A DNA stretch of 43,336 nt, taken from Rhodospirillaceae bacterium (lineage in GTDB: Bacteria > Pseudomonadota > Alphaproteobacteria > Dongiales > Dongiaceae). The translations under genes were made by a program, and so were the position numbers. The notes beneath the pieces are model-generated. The model was not told the origin of the DNA. It did no database searches and saw only the letters and a program-made list of their open reading frames with translations. Shown piece after piece: positions 9,751 to 18,173 of the stretch. Each line of letters opens with the position of its first letter. Position 1 is the first letter of the stretch. The stretch lies in contig SSEL01000028.1 of assembly GCA_008012315.1 (NCBI GenBank), positions 1-43,336 of the forward strand. Direction: 5' to 3'.

Positions 9751-11079
9751 ATGGGTCTGACAGTTATCGCCGAGCGGTCGACGGAGCGTTTCAATGGACG
9801 TCGCCGACATGCATTTTTCCTGGCAAGCGGGCTATATGCCGCACTTTTCGGCGCTTTGCCGGCGGTGATCCTGCCCGCTGTCGTCAGCCCGGCCATGGCG
9901 CAGCAGGCCGATCTTTATACCGCCAGCGGCATCGCGGTGGACTTGACCGGCAATATCGCCACCTTGCGCGATCAGGCCCTGGTGCAGGGGCAGCGTCTCG
10001 CTCTGCAGAAGATCATCAGCAATATCGCGCCGCCGGACCGTGCCGCCAGCCTGTCACTGCCCGACGATAACACGATCGGCAGCTGGGTGCAGGATTTCGA
10101 GATCGAGGACGAGAAGACGTCGGCGACCCATTATATCGGCCGCTTCACCTTCCGTTTCATGGCCCAGCCGGTGCGCGATTTCCTGGCGCAAAGCGGGGTC
10201 GATTTCGCCCAGGCGCCGTCCAAGAAAATGCTGGTGGTGCCGATCTTCACGGATGAGACGGGAACCAGCGTCCTTTGGGGCGCCAATAACCAATGGCTGC
10301 ATGCCTGGGCGACGCGCCCGGCTTCCGGCGGCCTGGTGCCGCTCGTCGCGCCGAGCGGCAATCTCGAGGACAGCAATACGGTGAGTGCCACACAGGCATT
10401 GGCCGGCGATCGCGGCCACCTGGAGCAATTGGCGCAGCGTTACGGCGCCGGCGATATCCTGGTGACCGAGGCGAAACTGTCGCCGGCGGGGCAGGATGGA
10501 CAGCGCGGCCTGAATATCAGCGTGACGCAATATGGCATCGGCGGCACGCGTACCTACCGGGAGACGCTCAGCGGCCCGGCGGATAATGTCGATCAACTCC
10601 TCGCCCAGGGCGCCGATCGCGTCGCGACGCAGATCAATCAGTCCTGGAAAAGCGAGAATCTGCTGAATCCCAATCGGCAGAGCGAGATGACGATCGATGT
10701 GCCGGTCGCCAATCTCAAGCAATGGGTTGAAATCAAGAAACGCCTGGCGGGCGTCAACTTGCTCAGGAGCGTCCGCCTGGTCAGCCTGAAGCCGTCGCTG
10801 GCGGTGATCGATGTCTCCTATCTCGGCGATGCGGCGCAATTCTCCCGCACGTTGGCGCAGAATGCGCTGGTGCTGAGCGATACCGGCAGCGGATCGGGCA
10901 CGCTTGCTTTGGCGCCGGGCAATGCGGCGGTGCCGGTTCCCGCGCCGGCCAATACACAATCGAATGAGACGGCGCCGGCTGCCGGTGTGTCTGATGGTGG
11001 GGCACCCGATAGCGGCACGCCGGATGCCGCGCCATCGGACCAGCCGGCTGTGCCTGACCAACCGGCGGTGCCGCAGTGA
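9751..11079 (+). CDS. DUF2066 domain-containing exported protein
   Basis: A 442-residue protein of unknown function. Residues 1-50 contain basic residues followed by a hydrophobic stretch and SPAMAQQ, a good signal-peptidase I site near residue 50. The mature part matches the DUF2066 pattern (VDLTGNIATLRDQALVQGQRLALQ, later MTIDVPVANLKQWVEIKKRL and SLAVIDVSYLGDAAQF). The last 60 residues are Pro/Ala/Asp-rich and low complexity. It overlaps the next gene by four bases (GTGA), so it is expressed with the AI-2E permease and hda. Its link to those genes is unexplained. Confidence 0.8.
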   Translation: MGLTVIAERSTERFNGRRRHAFFLASGLYAALFGALPAVILPAVVSPAMAQQADLYTASGIAVDLTGNIATLRDQALVQGQRLALQKIISNIAPPDRAASLSLPDDNTIGSWVQDFEIEDEKTSATHYIGRFTFRFMAQPVRDFLAQSGVDFAQAPSKKMLVVPIFTDETGTSVLWGANNQWLHAWATRPASGGLVPLVAPSGNLEDSNTVSATQALAGDRGHLEQLAQRYGAGDILVTEAKLSPAGQDGQRGLNISVTQYGIGGTRTYRETLSGPADNVDQLLAQGADRVATQINQSWKSENLLNPNRQSEMTIDVPVANLKQWVEIKKRLAGVNLLRSVRLVSLKPSLAVIDVSYLGDAAQFSRTLAQNALVLSDTGSGSGTLALAPGNAAVPVPAPANTQSNETAPAAGVSDGGAPDSGTPDAAPSDQPAVPDQPAVPQ

Positions 11080-12179
11080 GCCCAGCGCGGCAGATACGCA
11101 CCTGGCTGATTGCTTTAGCCGTCTTTATCATCCTGCTTTATTTGCTGCGTGGCATCCTGCTGCCCTTCGTCGCCGGTATGGCGATCGCTTACATCCTGGA
11201 CCCGTTCTGCGACGCGTTGGAGCGCTGGGGATTGTCGCGCACCTGGGCGACCAGCGTGGTCACGGCGGTCGCGCTGCTGGCGATGGTCATCATCCTGTTG
11301 TCGCTGGCGCCGGTTCTCCTTCAGGAAATCAGCAATTTCCTCTCAAGCCTGCCGGATCTGGTGCACCGCGCCCAGGAGCGGCTGGTGCCAATTTACGAAG
11401 CCTTGCAGCACCGTTTCAACCTGCCGCCGGTTTCCGAGCTGAACACCATCGCGCAATCGCGTCTCGGCACGGCGGTCAACTGGCTGGCACAAGCGGCCCA
11501 GCAATTGCTGGGCCAGGGCCTCGCCTTGGCGAATCTGCTCTCGCTCGTCTTCATCACGCCGGTGGTCACGTTCTACCTGCTGCGGGACTGGGATCTCCTG
11601 GTCGCGCGGATCGACGGCCTGCTGCCGCGCCAACATCTGCTGGCGATCCGCAGCCAGTTTCGCGAGGTCGACCGGACACTGGCCGGTTTCGCCCGTGGCC
11701 AGGCGATGGTGTGCTTGACACTCGGCGTCTTCTACGCGACGGCTCTGGCGCTGGTCGGCCTGCCTTTCGGCATCGTGGTCGGCCTTCTTGCCGGGCTGCT
11801 GACCTTCATTCCCTATGTCGGCGCGATGACGGGTTTCGTGACCGGCATTGCCATTGCCTTGGCGCAATTCTCCGATTGGCTGCATATCGCCATGGTGGCG
11901 GGCGTGTTCCTCGTCGGCCAGGCATTGGAGAGTAATTTCCTGACGCCGAAACTGGTCGGCGACCGGGTCGGCTTGCATCCGGTCTGGATCATTTTCGCCT
12001 TGCTCGCGGGCGGTACCCTCTTCGGTTTTCTCGGCCTGTTATTGGCGGTGCCGGCGGCGGCGGCGATCGGGGTGCTGGTGCGGTTCGCCGCCACCCACTA
12101 TCGGCATAGTGCGCTGTATCTGGGATCGGCTGCGGTGCCCACCGAAACGATCCTGACACCGGACCGGCCGGACGAGTAA
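11076..12179 (+). CDS. AI-2E family transporter (PerM-like permease)
   Basis: A 367-residue inner-membrane protein with about eight hydrophobic segments. The early pair is WLIALAVFIILLYLLRGILLPFVAGMAIAY, split by short turns, and the family signature GLLTFIPYVGAMTGF sits near residue 245, followed by LTPKLVGDRVGLHPVWIIFALLAGG. The family name comes from TqsA, but most members have no proven substrate. Start is GTG 11076, overlapping the stop of the DUF2066 gene. Five bases separate its stop from hda. A second member of the family is at 32505-33662. Confidence 0.9.
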   Translation: MSPARQIRTWLIALAVFIILLYLLRGILLPFVAGMAIAYILDPFCDALERWGLSRTWATSVVTAVALLAMVIILLSLAPVLLQEISNFLSSLPDLVHRAQERLVPIYEALQHRFNLPPVSELNTIAQSRLGTAVNWLAQAAQQLLGQGLALANLLSLVFITPVVTFYLLRDWDLLVARIDGLLPRQHLLAIRSQFREVDRTLAGFARGQAMVCLTLGVFYATALALVGLPFGIVVGLLAGLLTFIPYVGAMTGFVTGIAIALAQFSDWLHIAMVAGVFLVGQALESNFLTPKLVGDRVGLHPVWIIFALLAGGTLFGFLGLLLAVPAAAAIGVLVRFAATHYRHSALYLGSAAVPTETILTPDRPDE

Positions 12180-12184
12180 CCGCC

Positions 12185-12865
12185 ATGGCCAGCACCCAGC
12201 TCGCTCTCGACCTGCCGTTTCGCCCGGCACTCGGCGCTGCCGATTTTGTCGTCTCCGACAGCAATCGCGATGCGGTCGCCTGGCTCGATCGCTGGCCGGA
12301 CTGGCCGGGCCGCGTGCTCGCCATCCACGGCCCGGCCGGCTGCGGCAAGACCCATCTTGCCCATGTCTGGCAGGCCCGCTCCTCGGCGCAAATTCTGGCC
12401 GTGGCGGATGCATCGGCGCTGCCCCCGCGGGCGGCGGTGATCCTGGAGGAGACCGGCGATATCGAGCTGTCGCCGGAAAAGCAGGTCGCCTTGTTTCATT
12501 TCCTCAACCGCCTCAGGGAGCAGGAAGGCTATCTGCTGCTGCTCAGCCAGGTGGCGCCGGCACGCTGGCCGGCGACGCTGCCGGATCTCGCTTCCCGGCT
12601 CGCGGCGATTCCGGCAATTGCCGTGGCGGCGCCCGATGACCGGCTGCTATCGGCGATCCTGATCAAGCATTTCGCCGATCGCCAGTTGACCGTCGGCGAC
12701 GACGTGATCAATTTCCTGACGCGCCATATCGAGCGGTCATTCGCCGCCGCCGCCCAAAGCGTGGCGGCGATCGACCGGGCCGCACTCTCCAGCCGGCGGC
12801 GCGTGACATTACCGCTGGTGCGGGAAATCATCGGCCAGAACAGCGACGAGGATCGGCAGGCTTAG
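12185..12865 (+). CDS. hda: DnaA-related AAA+ protein, Hda-like
   Basis: A 226-residue DnaA-like ATPase without the C-terminal DNA-binding domain IV, as in Hda (regulatory inactivation of DnaA). The N-terminal QLALDLPFRPA resembles the clamp-binding motif QL(x)L of Hda. Walker A is HGPAGCGKTHLAHVW (about residue 47); the Walker B position reads VILEETGDI, a weakened form. HIERSFAAAAQSVAAIDRAALS matches the sensor/lid region. Its stop codon TAG (12863-12865) is formed by the left end of a palindromic element. Confidence 0.87.
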   Translation: MASTQLALDLPFRPALGAADFVVSDSNRDAVAWLDRWPDWPGRVLAIHGPAGCGKTHLAHVWQARSSAQILAVADASALPPRAAVILEETGDIELSPEKQVALFHFLNRLREQEGYLLLLSQVAPARWPATLPDLASRLAAIPAIAVAAPDDRLLSAILIKHFADRQLTVGDDVINFLTRHIERSFAAAAQSVAAIDRAALSSRRRVTLPLVREIIGQNSDEDRQA

Positions 12866-12942
12866 AGCGCGATCGTCTTTTGACGGCAGCATTTTGCTTC
12901 CATCAAAGACGTGAAGCGCCCTCTATTTTATTGATGAGAGCC
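12862..12942. repeat. Three-hairpin palindromic element, copy 2 (truncated, inverted)
   Basis: In the opposite orientation to copy 1. TTAGAGCGCGATCG (12863-12876) matches the terminal repeat. An imperfect copy of the GTCTTTGATGGAAGCA hairpin follows, then GTGAA-CGCCCTCT and the AGAG partner. The remaining third of the element (the GGAATCGC hairpin) is absent. The element provides the TAG stop of hda at its left end and, through CTATTTTATTGATGAGAG, the last five codons (SSIK and TAG) of mobB. Confidence 0.75.
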
Positions 12943-13429
12943 GGCAGCGCCGGTGGATGAAGTCGGCGATGGCGGCGACGTCGTTGAGATCGATCACCGG
13001 CAGCCTGGTGTCCGGCACCGGCGCATCCGACAGGATGGCGACGAAGCTGGGATCGCCGGCTGAGAGCAATGGTTTGCCGAGCGCCGGACGATAGATCTCC
13101 AGCTTGTCATGCGGATCACGCTTGAAACCCTCGATCAGCAACAGGTCGACCGGCGTCATGTGCCGCATCAAGTCCGCCGAGTTCGGCTCCGTCTCACCAC
13201 GATGCTCATGCATCAAGGCCCAACGATGTTCCGACGAGACCAGCACCTCCGTGGCGCCGGCCGCGCGATGCCGATAGGAGTCCTTGCCGGGTTTGTCGAC
13301 GTCGAAGGCGTGATGGGCGTGCTTCATGGTGGAAACCGTGAGCCCGCGCGAGACCAGCTCGGGAATCAACCGCACCATCAATGTCGTCTTGCCGGCGCCG
13401 CTCCAGCCGGTCAGGCCGAGGATCTTCAT
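12923..13429 (-). CDS. mobB: Molybdopterin-guanine dinucleotide biosynthesis adaptor MobB
   Basis: A 168-residue P-loop GTPase that assists MobA in adding GMP to molybdopterin. Walker A GLTGWSGAGKTTLMVRLI is at the N-terminus, and DLLLIEGFKRDPHDKLEIYR is the Walker B region typical of MobB. HHAFDVDKPGKDSYRHRAAGA is the conserved effector-like stretch. It lies 42 bp downstream of pgsA on the minus strand. No moaD, moaE or mobA is seen in the window. The last residues SSIK and the stop are encoded by the inserted palindromic element, so the original C-terminus was probably altered. Confidence 0.93.
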   Translation of the reverse strand: MKILGLTGWSGAGKTTLMVRLIPELVSRGLTVSTMKHAHHAFDVDKPGKDSYRHRAAGATEVLVSSEHRWALMHEHRGETEPNSADLMRHMTPVDLLLIEGFKRDPHDKLEIYRPALGKPLLSAGDPSFVAILSDAPVPDTRLPVIDLNDVAAIADFIHRRCRLSSIK

Positions 13430-13471
13430 CTCGTATGTGTCACCCGATCACGGCAATGACCAGAGTCGCGA

Positions 13472-14041
13472 TCAAGCGCCACCTCGATCGTCGACCGCCA
13501 TATGACGCAAGCCGACCTGCAGATAGTCGTAACCGGTGATCAGGGTCAGCGCCGCCGCGATCCAGAGCAGGATTTCGCCGATCAGCTCGCAATGGATCTG
13601 TGCCGGGCCGAAAGCGCCGATGATGAGGAAACCAAGGGCCAGCATCTGTGCCATGGTCTTCCATTTTGCCAAGATGCTGACAGGGACACCGACCCGTAAT
13701 TCCGCGAGGAATTCCCGCAGGCCGCTGACCAGGATTTCGCGGCACAGGATGATGAGCGCCGCCAGGGTGGCCCAGCCGGCAATATGATGGGTCGCGACTA
13801 GCACCAGGATGATGGCGGCGACCAGCAGTTTATCCGCGATCGGATCCAGGAAGCGGCCGAGCGGCGATACCTTCTCCATGCGGCGGGCAACATAACCATC
13901 GAAGAAATCGGTAATGCAGGCGGCGGCATAGAGGATCAATGCCAGCCAGGACCAGAACGGCGCATTCATGTACATGAAGGCGACGATCAGCGGAATGGCA
14001 GCAATCCGCGACAAGGTCAGGATATTGGGCAAGCTCGTCAT
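13472..14041 (-). CDS. pgsA: CDP-diacylglycerol-glycerol-3-phosphate phosphatidyltransferase
   Basis: Makes phosphatidylglycerol phosphate from CDP-diacylglycerol and glycerol 3-phosphate in the inner membrane. 189 residues. The CDP-alcohol phosphotransferase motif DFFDGYVARRMEKVSPLG with downstream FLDPIADK is complete. Several hydrophobic helices surround it (FWSWLALILYAAAC, LLVAAIILVLVA, ALGFLIIGAF). Start MTSLPNILTLSR at 14041 has GAGGG upstream; the reading to 14077 adds twelve atypical residues. Transcribed after uvrC and before mobB. Confidence 0.94.
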   Translation of the reverse strand: MTSLPNILTLSRIAAIPLIVAFMYMNAPFWSWLALILYAAACITDFFDGYVARRMEKVSPLGRFLDPIADKLLVAAIILVLVATHHIAGWATLAALIILCREILVSGLREFLAELRVGVPVSILAKWKTMAQMLALGFLIIGAFGPAQIHCELIGEILLWIAAALTLITGYDYLQVGLRHMAVDDRGGA

Positions 14042-14155
14042 GGTGGCTGCATCCCTCGGCAAACGTCGCCGCACCATAGCAGGAAGACCCTGGGCTTGTC
14101 ATATGCCTGGACGTCGCAGAATGGCTGTTATTCGCCGCCGGATCACCGCCCGTGG

Positions 14156-16345
14156 TCAACCACCGTGGAAGTGGTCGTAGATTTTGCGCGCGACGGCTTC
14201 GCTGATGCCCTCGACCTCGCAGAGATCGGCCAGGCCGGCGCGGGCGACCGCGCGGGCGGAACCGAAATGCAGGAGCAGCGCCTTTTTGCGCTTGGCGCCG
14301 ATTCCCGGCACCTCGTCGAGCAAGGATTGACCGATCTGTTTCGACCGCTTGGCGCGATGCGTGCCGATGACGAAACGATGCGATTCATCGCGCAGCCGCT
14401 GCAGGTAATAGAGGACCGGATCTTTCATGTCCAAGCTGAAGGGCGCGCGATCTGGCATGAAGAACCTTTCGCGCCCGGCATTGCGGTCCGGCCCCTTAGC
14501 GATGGCGGCCAGGGCGACATCGGTGATGCCCAGTTCGGCGAAGACATCCAGCGCGGCCTGCAATTGCCCTTGGCCGCCGTCGATCAGGACCAGATCCGGC
14601 CAAGTGCCACGCTGGCGATCGGGGTCTTCCTTCAAAGCCCGGCCGAAGCGACGCATCAGCACCTGGCGCATCATGCCGTAATCGTCGCCGGCGACAATGT
14701 CTTCGGTCAGGCCGGGAATGCCCGTGATCGCGGTCGGATCGCTGAAATCCGGTGCGGCGTCCTCGGCGACCTGCAACAGGCCGGACGGCTCTTCCGTTAC
14801 GGCAAGCTCTTCCGTCGCGATGGGTTCTTCCGTGGCGGTGCGACCCTGATTGTCATTGCCGGGCTTCTTCTCGACATGCTGCCGGATCGAGAATTTGCGG
14901 TACTGGTTCTTCAGGAAACCTTCCGGCCCCGCCACGATCATGGCGCCATAGGCGTTGGTGCCGGAAATGTGGCTGTTGTCATAAACCTCGATCCGCTTCG
15001 GCGCTTGTTCCAAGTCGAAGACGGTGGCAACGCCGCGCATCAGTTTCTGCTGTGAGCTGCTCTCCGCGCTGCGGCGGGCCAGGGCCTCGCGGGCATTCAG
15101 CAGCGCGTGTTCGACGGGTTTGCGCTTATCGCCGCGTTTCGGCTCGACGATCTCGACCTTGCCGCCGGCCCGCAGGCTGAGCGCTTCGGTCAGCAACGTG
15201 GCCTCGGCCGGCATGTCGCTGACCAGGATCAGGCGTGGCGGTGTCTTGTTTTCGTAAAACTGCCCCATGAAGGCGGCGAGAATATCCGGCAGGGCCGCCT
15301 GCTTGTCATGGGCCGGGAAATAAGCCCGGCTGCCGTAATTGCTGCCATTGCGGAAGAAGAAGACCTGGATGCAGCTTTGCCCACCTTCCTGCACGGCGGC
15401 AATGATATCAGCTTCCTCGATATCGATCAGGTTGATGTCCTGGCGCGACTGGATCAGGGTCAGTGCTTGGATGCGGTCGCGCAGCTTGGCCGCGCGTTCG
15501 AATTCCAGCGCGTCGCTGGCGGTTTGCATCTCCTGGGCCAGCCGGTTCTGCACGTCACGGCTCTTGCCGGTCAGGAAGTCGCGGGCTTCCCGCACCAGTT
15601 CGGCATAGTCTTCGTCGCTGATGCGCTTCACGCAAGGCGCCGAACAGCGCTTGATCTGGTATTGCAGGCAGGGCCGGGTCCGGCTGGCGAAAATGCTGTC
15701 GGAACACGGGCGCAGCAGGAAGGCGCGCTGCAGGGCGACGATGGTCCGGTTCACGGCGCCGGCCGAGGCGAAGGGGCCGAAATATTCACCGGGCCGGTTG
15801 CGGGCGCCGCGATGCTTGGCGATCTGCGGCGCCGGATGGTCGGCGGTGATCAGGATATAAGGAAAGCTCTTATCGTCGCGCAGCAATACATTGTAGCGCG
15901 GCATATAGCGCTTGATCAGATTGGCTTCCAGCAGCAGCGCCTCCACCTCGGTATGGGTGGTGACGAATTCCATGGTCGCGGTTTCGGCGATCATGCGCTG
16001 CAGGCGCATCGGCTGCCGATAGGGTTGCGTATAAGACGTGACCCGCTTCTTCAGATCCTTCGCCTTGCCGACATAAAGCACGTCGCCCTGGGCATTCAGC
16101 ATGCGGTAGCAGCCGGGGCTGCCGGGCAGGGTGCGGACCTTTTCCCGGATGACGGCAACGCCGCTGGCAAGCCGGCCCGATATCAGGGGAAGCTCGCCTT
16201 CCTCCTCTTTGGGATCGTTTTCCGTATCATTGTCAGGCATGGGCAGCGCGATATCGGCCACCGGTTCGATTTCCGGTTCGATCCTCGGTTCACCGGGGCC
16301 GGGCTTTTCCCGGCCATCGTCACTCGTATCGTCCCGCATGATCAT
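14156..16345 (-). CDS. uvrC: UvrABC system protein C with extra acidic segments
   Basis: Excinuclease subunit that makes both incisions during nucleotide excision repair. 729 residues, longer than the roughly 610 of E. coli. The GIY-YIG domain begins at about 65 ([14 protein letters not shown]). The iron-sulfur cysteines are in [24 protein letters not shown] motif and RNase H-like domain ([31 protein letters not shown]) follow, with helix-hairpin-helix repeats at the end ([31 protein letters not shown]). Two additions are unusual: an acidic head of about 55 residues, and an insertion (about 488-550) with TEEP-type repeats between YRKFSIRQ and [11 protein letters not shown], which are normally nearly adjacent. 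Confidence 0.94.
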   Translation of the reverse strand: MIMRDDTSDDGREKPGPGEPRIEPEIEPVADIALPMPDNDTENDPKEEEGELPLISGRLASGVAVIREKVRTLPGSPGCYRMLNAQGDVLYVGKAKDLKKRVTSYTQPYRQPMRLQRMIAETATMEFVTTHTEVEALLLEANLIKRYMPRYNVLLRDDKSFPYILITADHPAPQIAKHRGARNRPGEYFGPFASAGAVNRTIVALQRAFLLRPCSDSIFASRTRPCLQYQIKRCSAPCVKRISDEDYAELVREARDFLTGKSRDVQNRLAQEMQTASDALEFERAAKLRDRIQALTLIQSRQDINLIDIEEADIIAAVQEGGQSCIQVFFFRNGSNYGSRAYFPAHDKQAALPDILAAFMGQFYENKTPPRLILVSDMPAEATLLTEALSLRAGGKVEIVEPKRGDKRKPVEHALLNAREALARRSAESSSQQKLMRGVATVFDLEQAPKRIEVYDNSHISGTNAYGAMIVAGPEGFLKNQYRKFSIRQHVEKKPGNDNQGRTATEEPIATEELAVTEEPSGLLQVAEDAAPDFSDPTAITGIPGLTEDIVAGDDYGMMRQVLMRRFGRALKEDPDRQRGTWPDLVLIDGGQGQLQAALDVFAELGITDVALAAIAKGPDRNAGRERFFMPDRAPFSLDMKDPVLYYLQRLRDESHRFVIGTHRAKRSKQIGQSLLDEVPGIGAKRKKALLLHFGSARAVARAGLADLCEVEGISEAVARKIYDHFHGG

Positions 16346-16483
16346 GGTTAATCGTCTTCGTCGTCGTCAGCGGCCTGGTAAAGGCCTCGGGGAATGTCGC
16401 AAAATCGTCACATAAATAGGGACGCTTCGCAGATTCGGCGATCCGAAAGTTAAGGCTGCGTCGCTTCCTCGACAAGTCACTCA

Positions 16484-16507
16484 GATATCCACGATTCCTG
16501 TGGATAA
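16484..16507. promoter_or_regulatory. Facing pair of DnaA-box-like sites
   Basis: ATATCCACG reads toward TGTGGATAA with six bases between them. The right-hand site is a perfect TTATCCACA on the minus strand; the left-hand one has two mismatches. A GANTC site lies between them. Confidence 0.5.
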
Positions 16508-16726
16508 CTCTGTCAGTAACATTTGGGGCAGTTTCTCCAGGCGCAGGAAATCCGCCATTTCCCCTATATGCTCAAAAAATAGGCACAAAATTCTAACTTA
16601 TTGATTCATATAGAAATATAATGATTCGCTAGAAAAGAAAGAGTCACAAAAGCGAATCGCCTTGACTCTGTAAATGACTTCGGACTCAGGCGAGCCCGGT
16701 GTGAACAACTTCCGTCAGGAAGGGTG

Positions 16727-16764
16727 GCAAGGGCGCTGATTGCATTGGCTTTTTGCGCCCTTGC
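16727..16764. repeat. 10-bp inverted repeat downstream of folB
   Basis: GCAAGGGCGC (16727-16736) pairs perfectly with GCGCCCTTGC (16755-16764) around an 18-nt loop. TTTAAT follows on the plus strand only, so it is a poor terminator for folB, which ends at 16816 on the minus strand. Confidence 0.5.
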
Positions 16765-16815
16765 TTTAATAAATCGCTGGAATCCGACCGAAATGCCTGA
16801 AAACGACATCCGGCG

Positions 16816-17223
16816 TCAGCGCGACGGACGCTGACGTTCGATTTCCACGCCGACCGCTTCGGCTTCCGCGAAGACGTCGAGCTTTTCCACCCGAACCTTC
16901 GCCTGCTGCACCCGGTGGTCCTGCAGGCACAAAGCGGCGATCCGCTCGGCCAGGGTTTCGACCAGGTTGATATGCTCGATGCCGATCATGTGCTTGATGC
17001 CTGTGATGATCTGATCATAGCAGACGACATTGAGATGCTCGTCATTGATCGCGGGGTGTTCGGTGCAGGTCAGTTCGAGATTGATGCGAACCCGCTGCTC
17101 GCCCAGTTTCTCATGGCTATAGACACCGATGCGGCAGGGCAGGACCAGGTCACGCACGAAGACTTTCAGGGTGCGCTGGTTGGCAGACGCCGGCAAGGGC
17201 GTGATTCGTTCAGCTTGGCTCAT
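16816..17223 (-). CDS. folB: Dihydroneopterin aldolase
   Basis: Cleaves 7,8-dihydroneopterin to 6-hydroxymethyl-dihydropterin and glycolaldehyde in folate synthesis. 135 residues. VFVRDLVLPCRIGVYSHEKLGEQRV holds the catalytic Glu region, HINLVETLAERIAALCL the substrate loop, and VRVEKLDVFAEAEAVGVEIER the catalytic lysine strand. It sits 167 bp downstream of a PTR1-like reductase in the same direction. Confidence 0.94.
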   Translation of the reverse strand: MSQAERITPLPASANQRTLKVFVRDLVLPCRIGVYSHEKLGEQRVRINLELTCTEHPAINDEHLNVVCYDQIITGIKHMIGIEHINLVETLAERIAALCLQDHRVQQAKVRVEKLDVFAEAEAVGVEIERQRPSR

Positions 17224-17257
17224 GGGCTTGAAGGCCCTCCTCAGGCCTTAAGTAGAC

Positions 17258-17298
17258 GCCGCACCCTGGGGCTGGATGAAAGGGCCGCACCCTGGGGC
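17258..17298. repeat. 15-bp direct repeat between two pterin genes
   Basis: GCCGCACCCTGGGGC occurs at 17258-17272 and again at 17284-17298, 26 bp apart start to start, in the gap upstream of folB. Confidence 0.7.
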
Positions 17299-17390
17299 CC
17301 TTCGAACAAGACGCCATCAAGCGTCTGATGAAACGGATCTCGAAATCGATCCCGATGATGGCAAGGTTATCGGCAAAGCACGGCATGCGG

Positions 17391-18173
17391 CTATTCCTTC
17401 GGTTGGAAGCCCTTGCCGGGCACCTGCCAGCCGAGATGCTCGCCGCCATCCAGCGCGATCATCTGCCCGGTCATCGAGCGGGCGGACAGGATATAAATGG
17501 CCGCCGCCGCGATTTCCTCGGCGCTGGCGCCGTGACCCAGCGGCATGGCCGCCGATTGCGCCGCGAATTGTTCCGCGCTCTGGCGCGTGCTGGCCAAGGT
17601 CGGTCCTGGGCCGATGGCATTGACGCGGATCTTCGGCGCAAAACCCAGGGCCAGCGTCCGGGTCAGCGTCCACAGACCCATCTTCGCTACCGTATAGCTA
17701 AGGAAATAGGGCGTCAGTTTCCAGACCCGCTGATCGAGCATGTTGATGATATTGCCCTCGGCATCCGCGGGCAATTGGCGGGCGAAGGCCTGGGACAGGA
17801 CCAGCGGGGCGCGCAGATTGGTCTCGATATGACGGTCCCAGCTTTCGCGGGTCGCCGTATCGACCTTATCCATTTCGAAAACCGAGGCATTGTTCACCAG
17901 GCAGGTGACCGGACCGAGCTTCTCCGCAACTTGCGGCAGGATGGTTTCGACCTCGCGCTCATGGCTGAGATCGGCCTGGATCGCGAGCGAACGGCGGCCC
18001 AGGCGGCGGATATCCGCGACCGTCTCCTCCGCCTCGTTGGCCGATTGGTGATAGTGGATCGCGACATCCCAATCATGCGCCGCCAAAGCCAAGGCGATGG
18101 CGCGGCCAAGACGCTTGGCGCCGCCGGTCACCAGGGCAATTTTTTGCATCGATTTTGCAGCATTTTGCGACAT
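17391..18173 (-). CDS. SDR-family pteridine reductase-like protein (PTR1 type)
   Basis: A 260-residue short-chain dehydrogenase. The cofactor motif is TGGAKRLGRAIA, i.e. the TGXXXRXG variant that marks pteridine reductases, not the common TGXXXGXG. HYHQSANEAEE after the second strand also follows trypanosomatid PTR1. The usual catalytic Ser is replaced by Asp (NMLDQRVWKL), followed at +13 by Tyr and at +17 by Lys (SYTVAKMG), exactly the Asp-Tyr-Lys spacing of PTR1. Together with folB downstream, this points to reduction of dihydro- or biopterin-type substrates, perhaps as a FolM-like enzyme. Start at 18173 (MSQNAAK) fits AGGA nearby; 18182 and 18149 are alternatives. Confidence 0.82.
   Translation of the reverse strand: MSQNAAKSMQKIALVTGGAKRLGRAIALALAAHDWDVAIHYHQSANEAEETVADIRRLGRRSLAIQADLSHEREVETILPQVAEKLGPVTCLVNNASVFEMDKVDTATRESWDRHIETNLRAPLVLSQAFARQLPADAEGNIINMLDQRVWKLTPYFLSYTVAKMGLWTLTRTLALGFAPKIRVNAIGPGPTLASTRQSAEQFAAQSAAMPLGHGASAEEIAAAAIYILSARSMTGQMIALDGGEHLGWQVPGKGFQPKE

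Larger units (their letters stand above)
16346..16815. other. AT-rich gene-free gap with DnaA-box-like sites and clustered GANTC
   Basis: Between folB and uvrC (both minus strand). It contains TGTGGATAA (16499-16507), an exact reverse DnaA box, a facing near-match ATATCCACG (about 16484-16492), and TGTGAACAA (16700-16708) with one mismatch to TTATNCACA. Eight GANTC sites (CcrM methylation motif) begin at 16432, 16493, 16603, 16623, 16641, 16654, 16664 and 16683. An AT-rich stretch spans about 16560-16680 with a direct repeat TGATTC..AGAAA at 16602 and 16622. This layout resembles a DnaA-dependent origin or a cell-cycle-controlled promoter region; I cannot tell which. A 67-codon frame on the minus strand here has no family likeness and is left out. 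Confidence 0.45.

Noticed and set aside
16606..16809. A 67-codon minus-strand frame in the AT-rich gap
   Set aside because: No family likeness, no clear ribosome site, and it covers the DnaA-box/GANTC features; more likely chance in AT-rich DNA.
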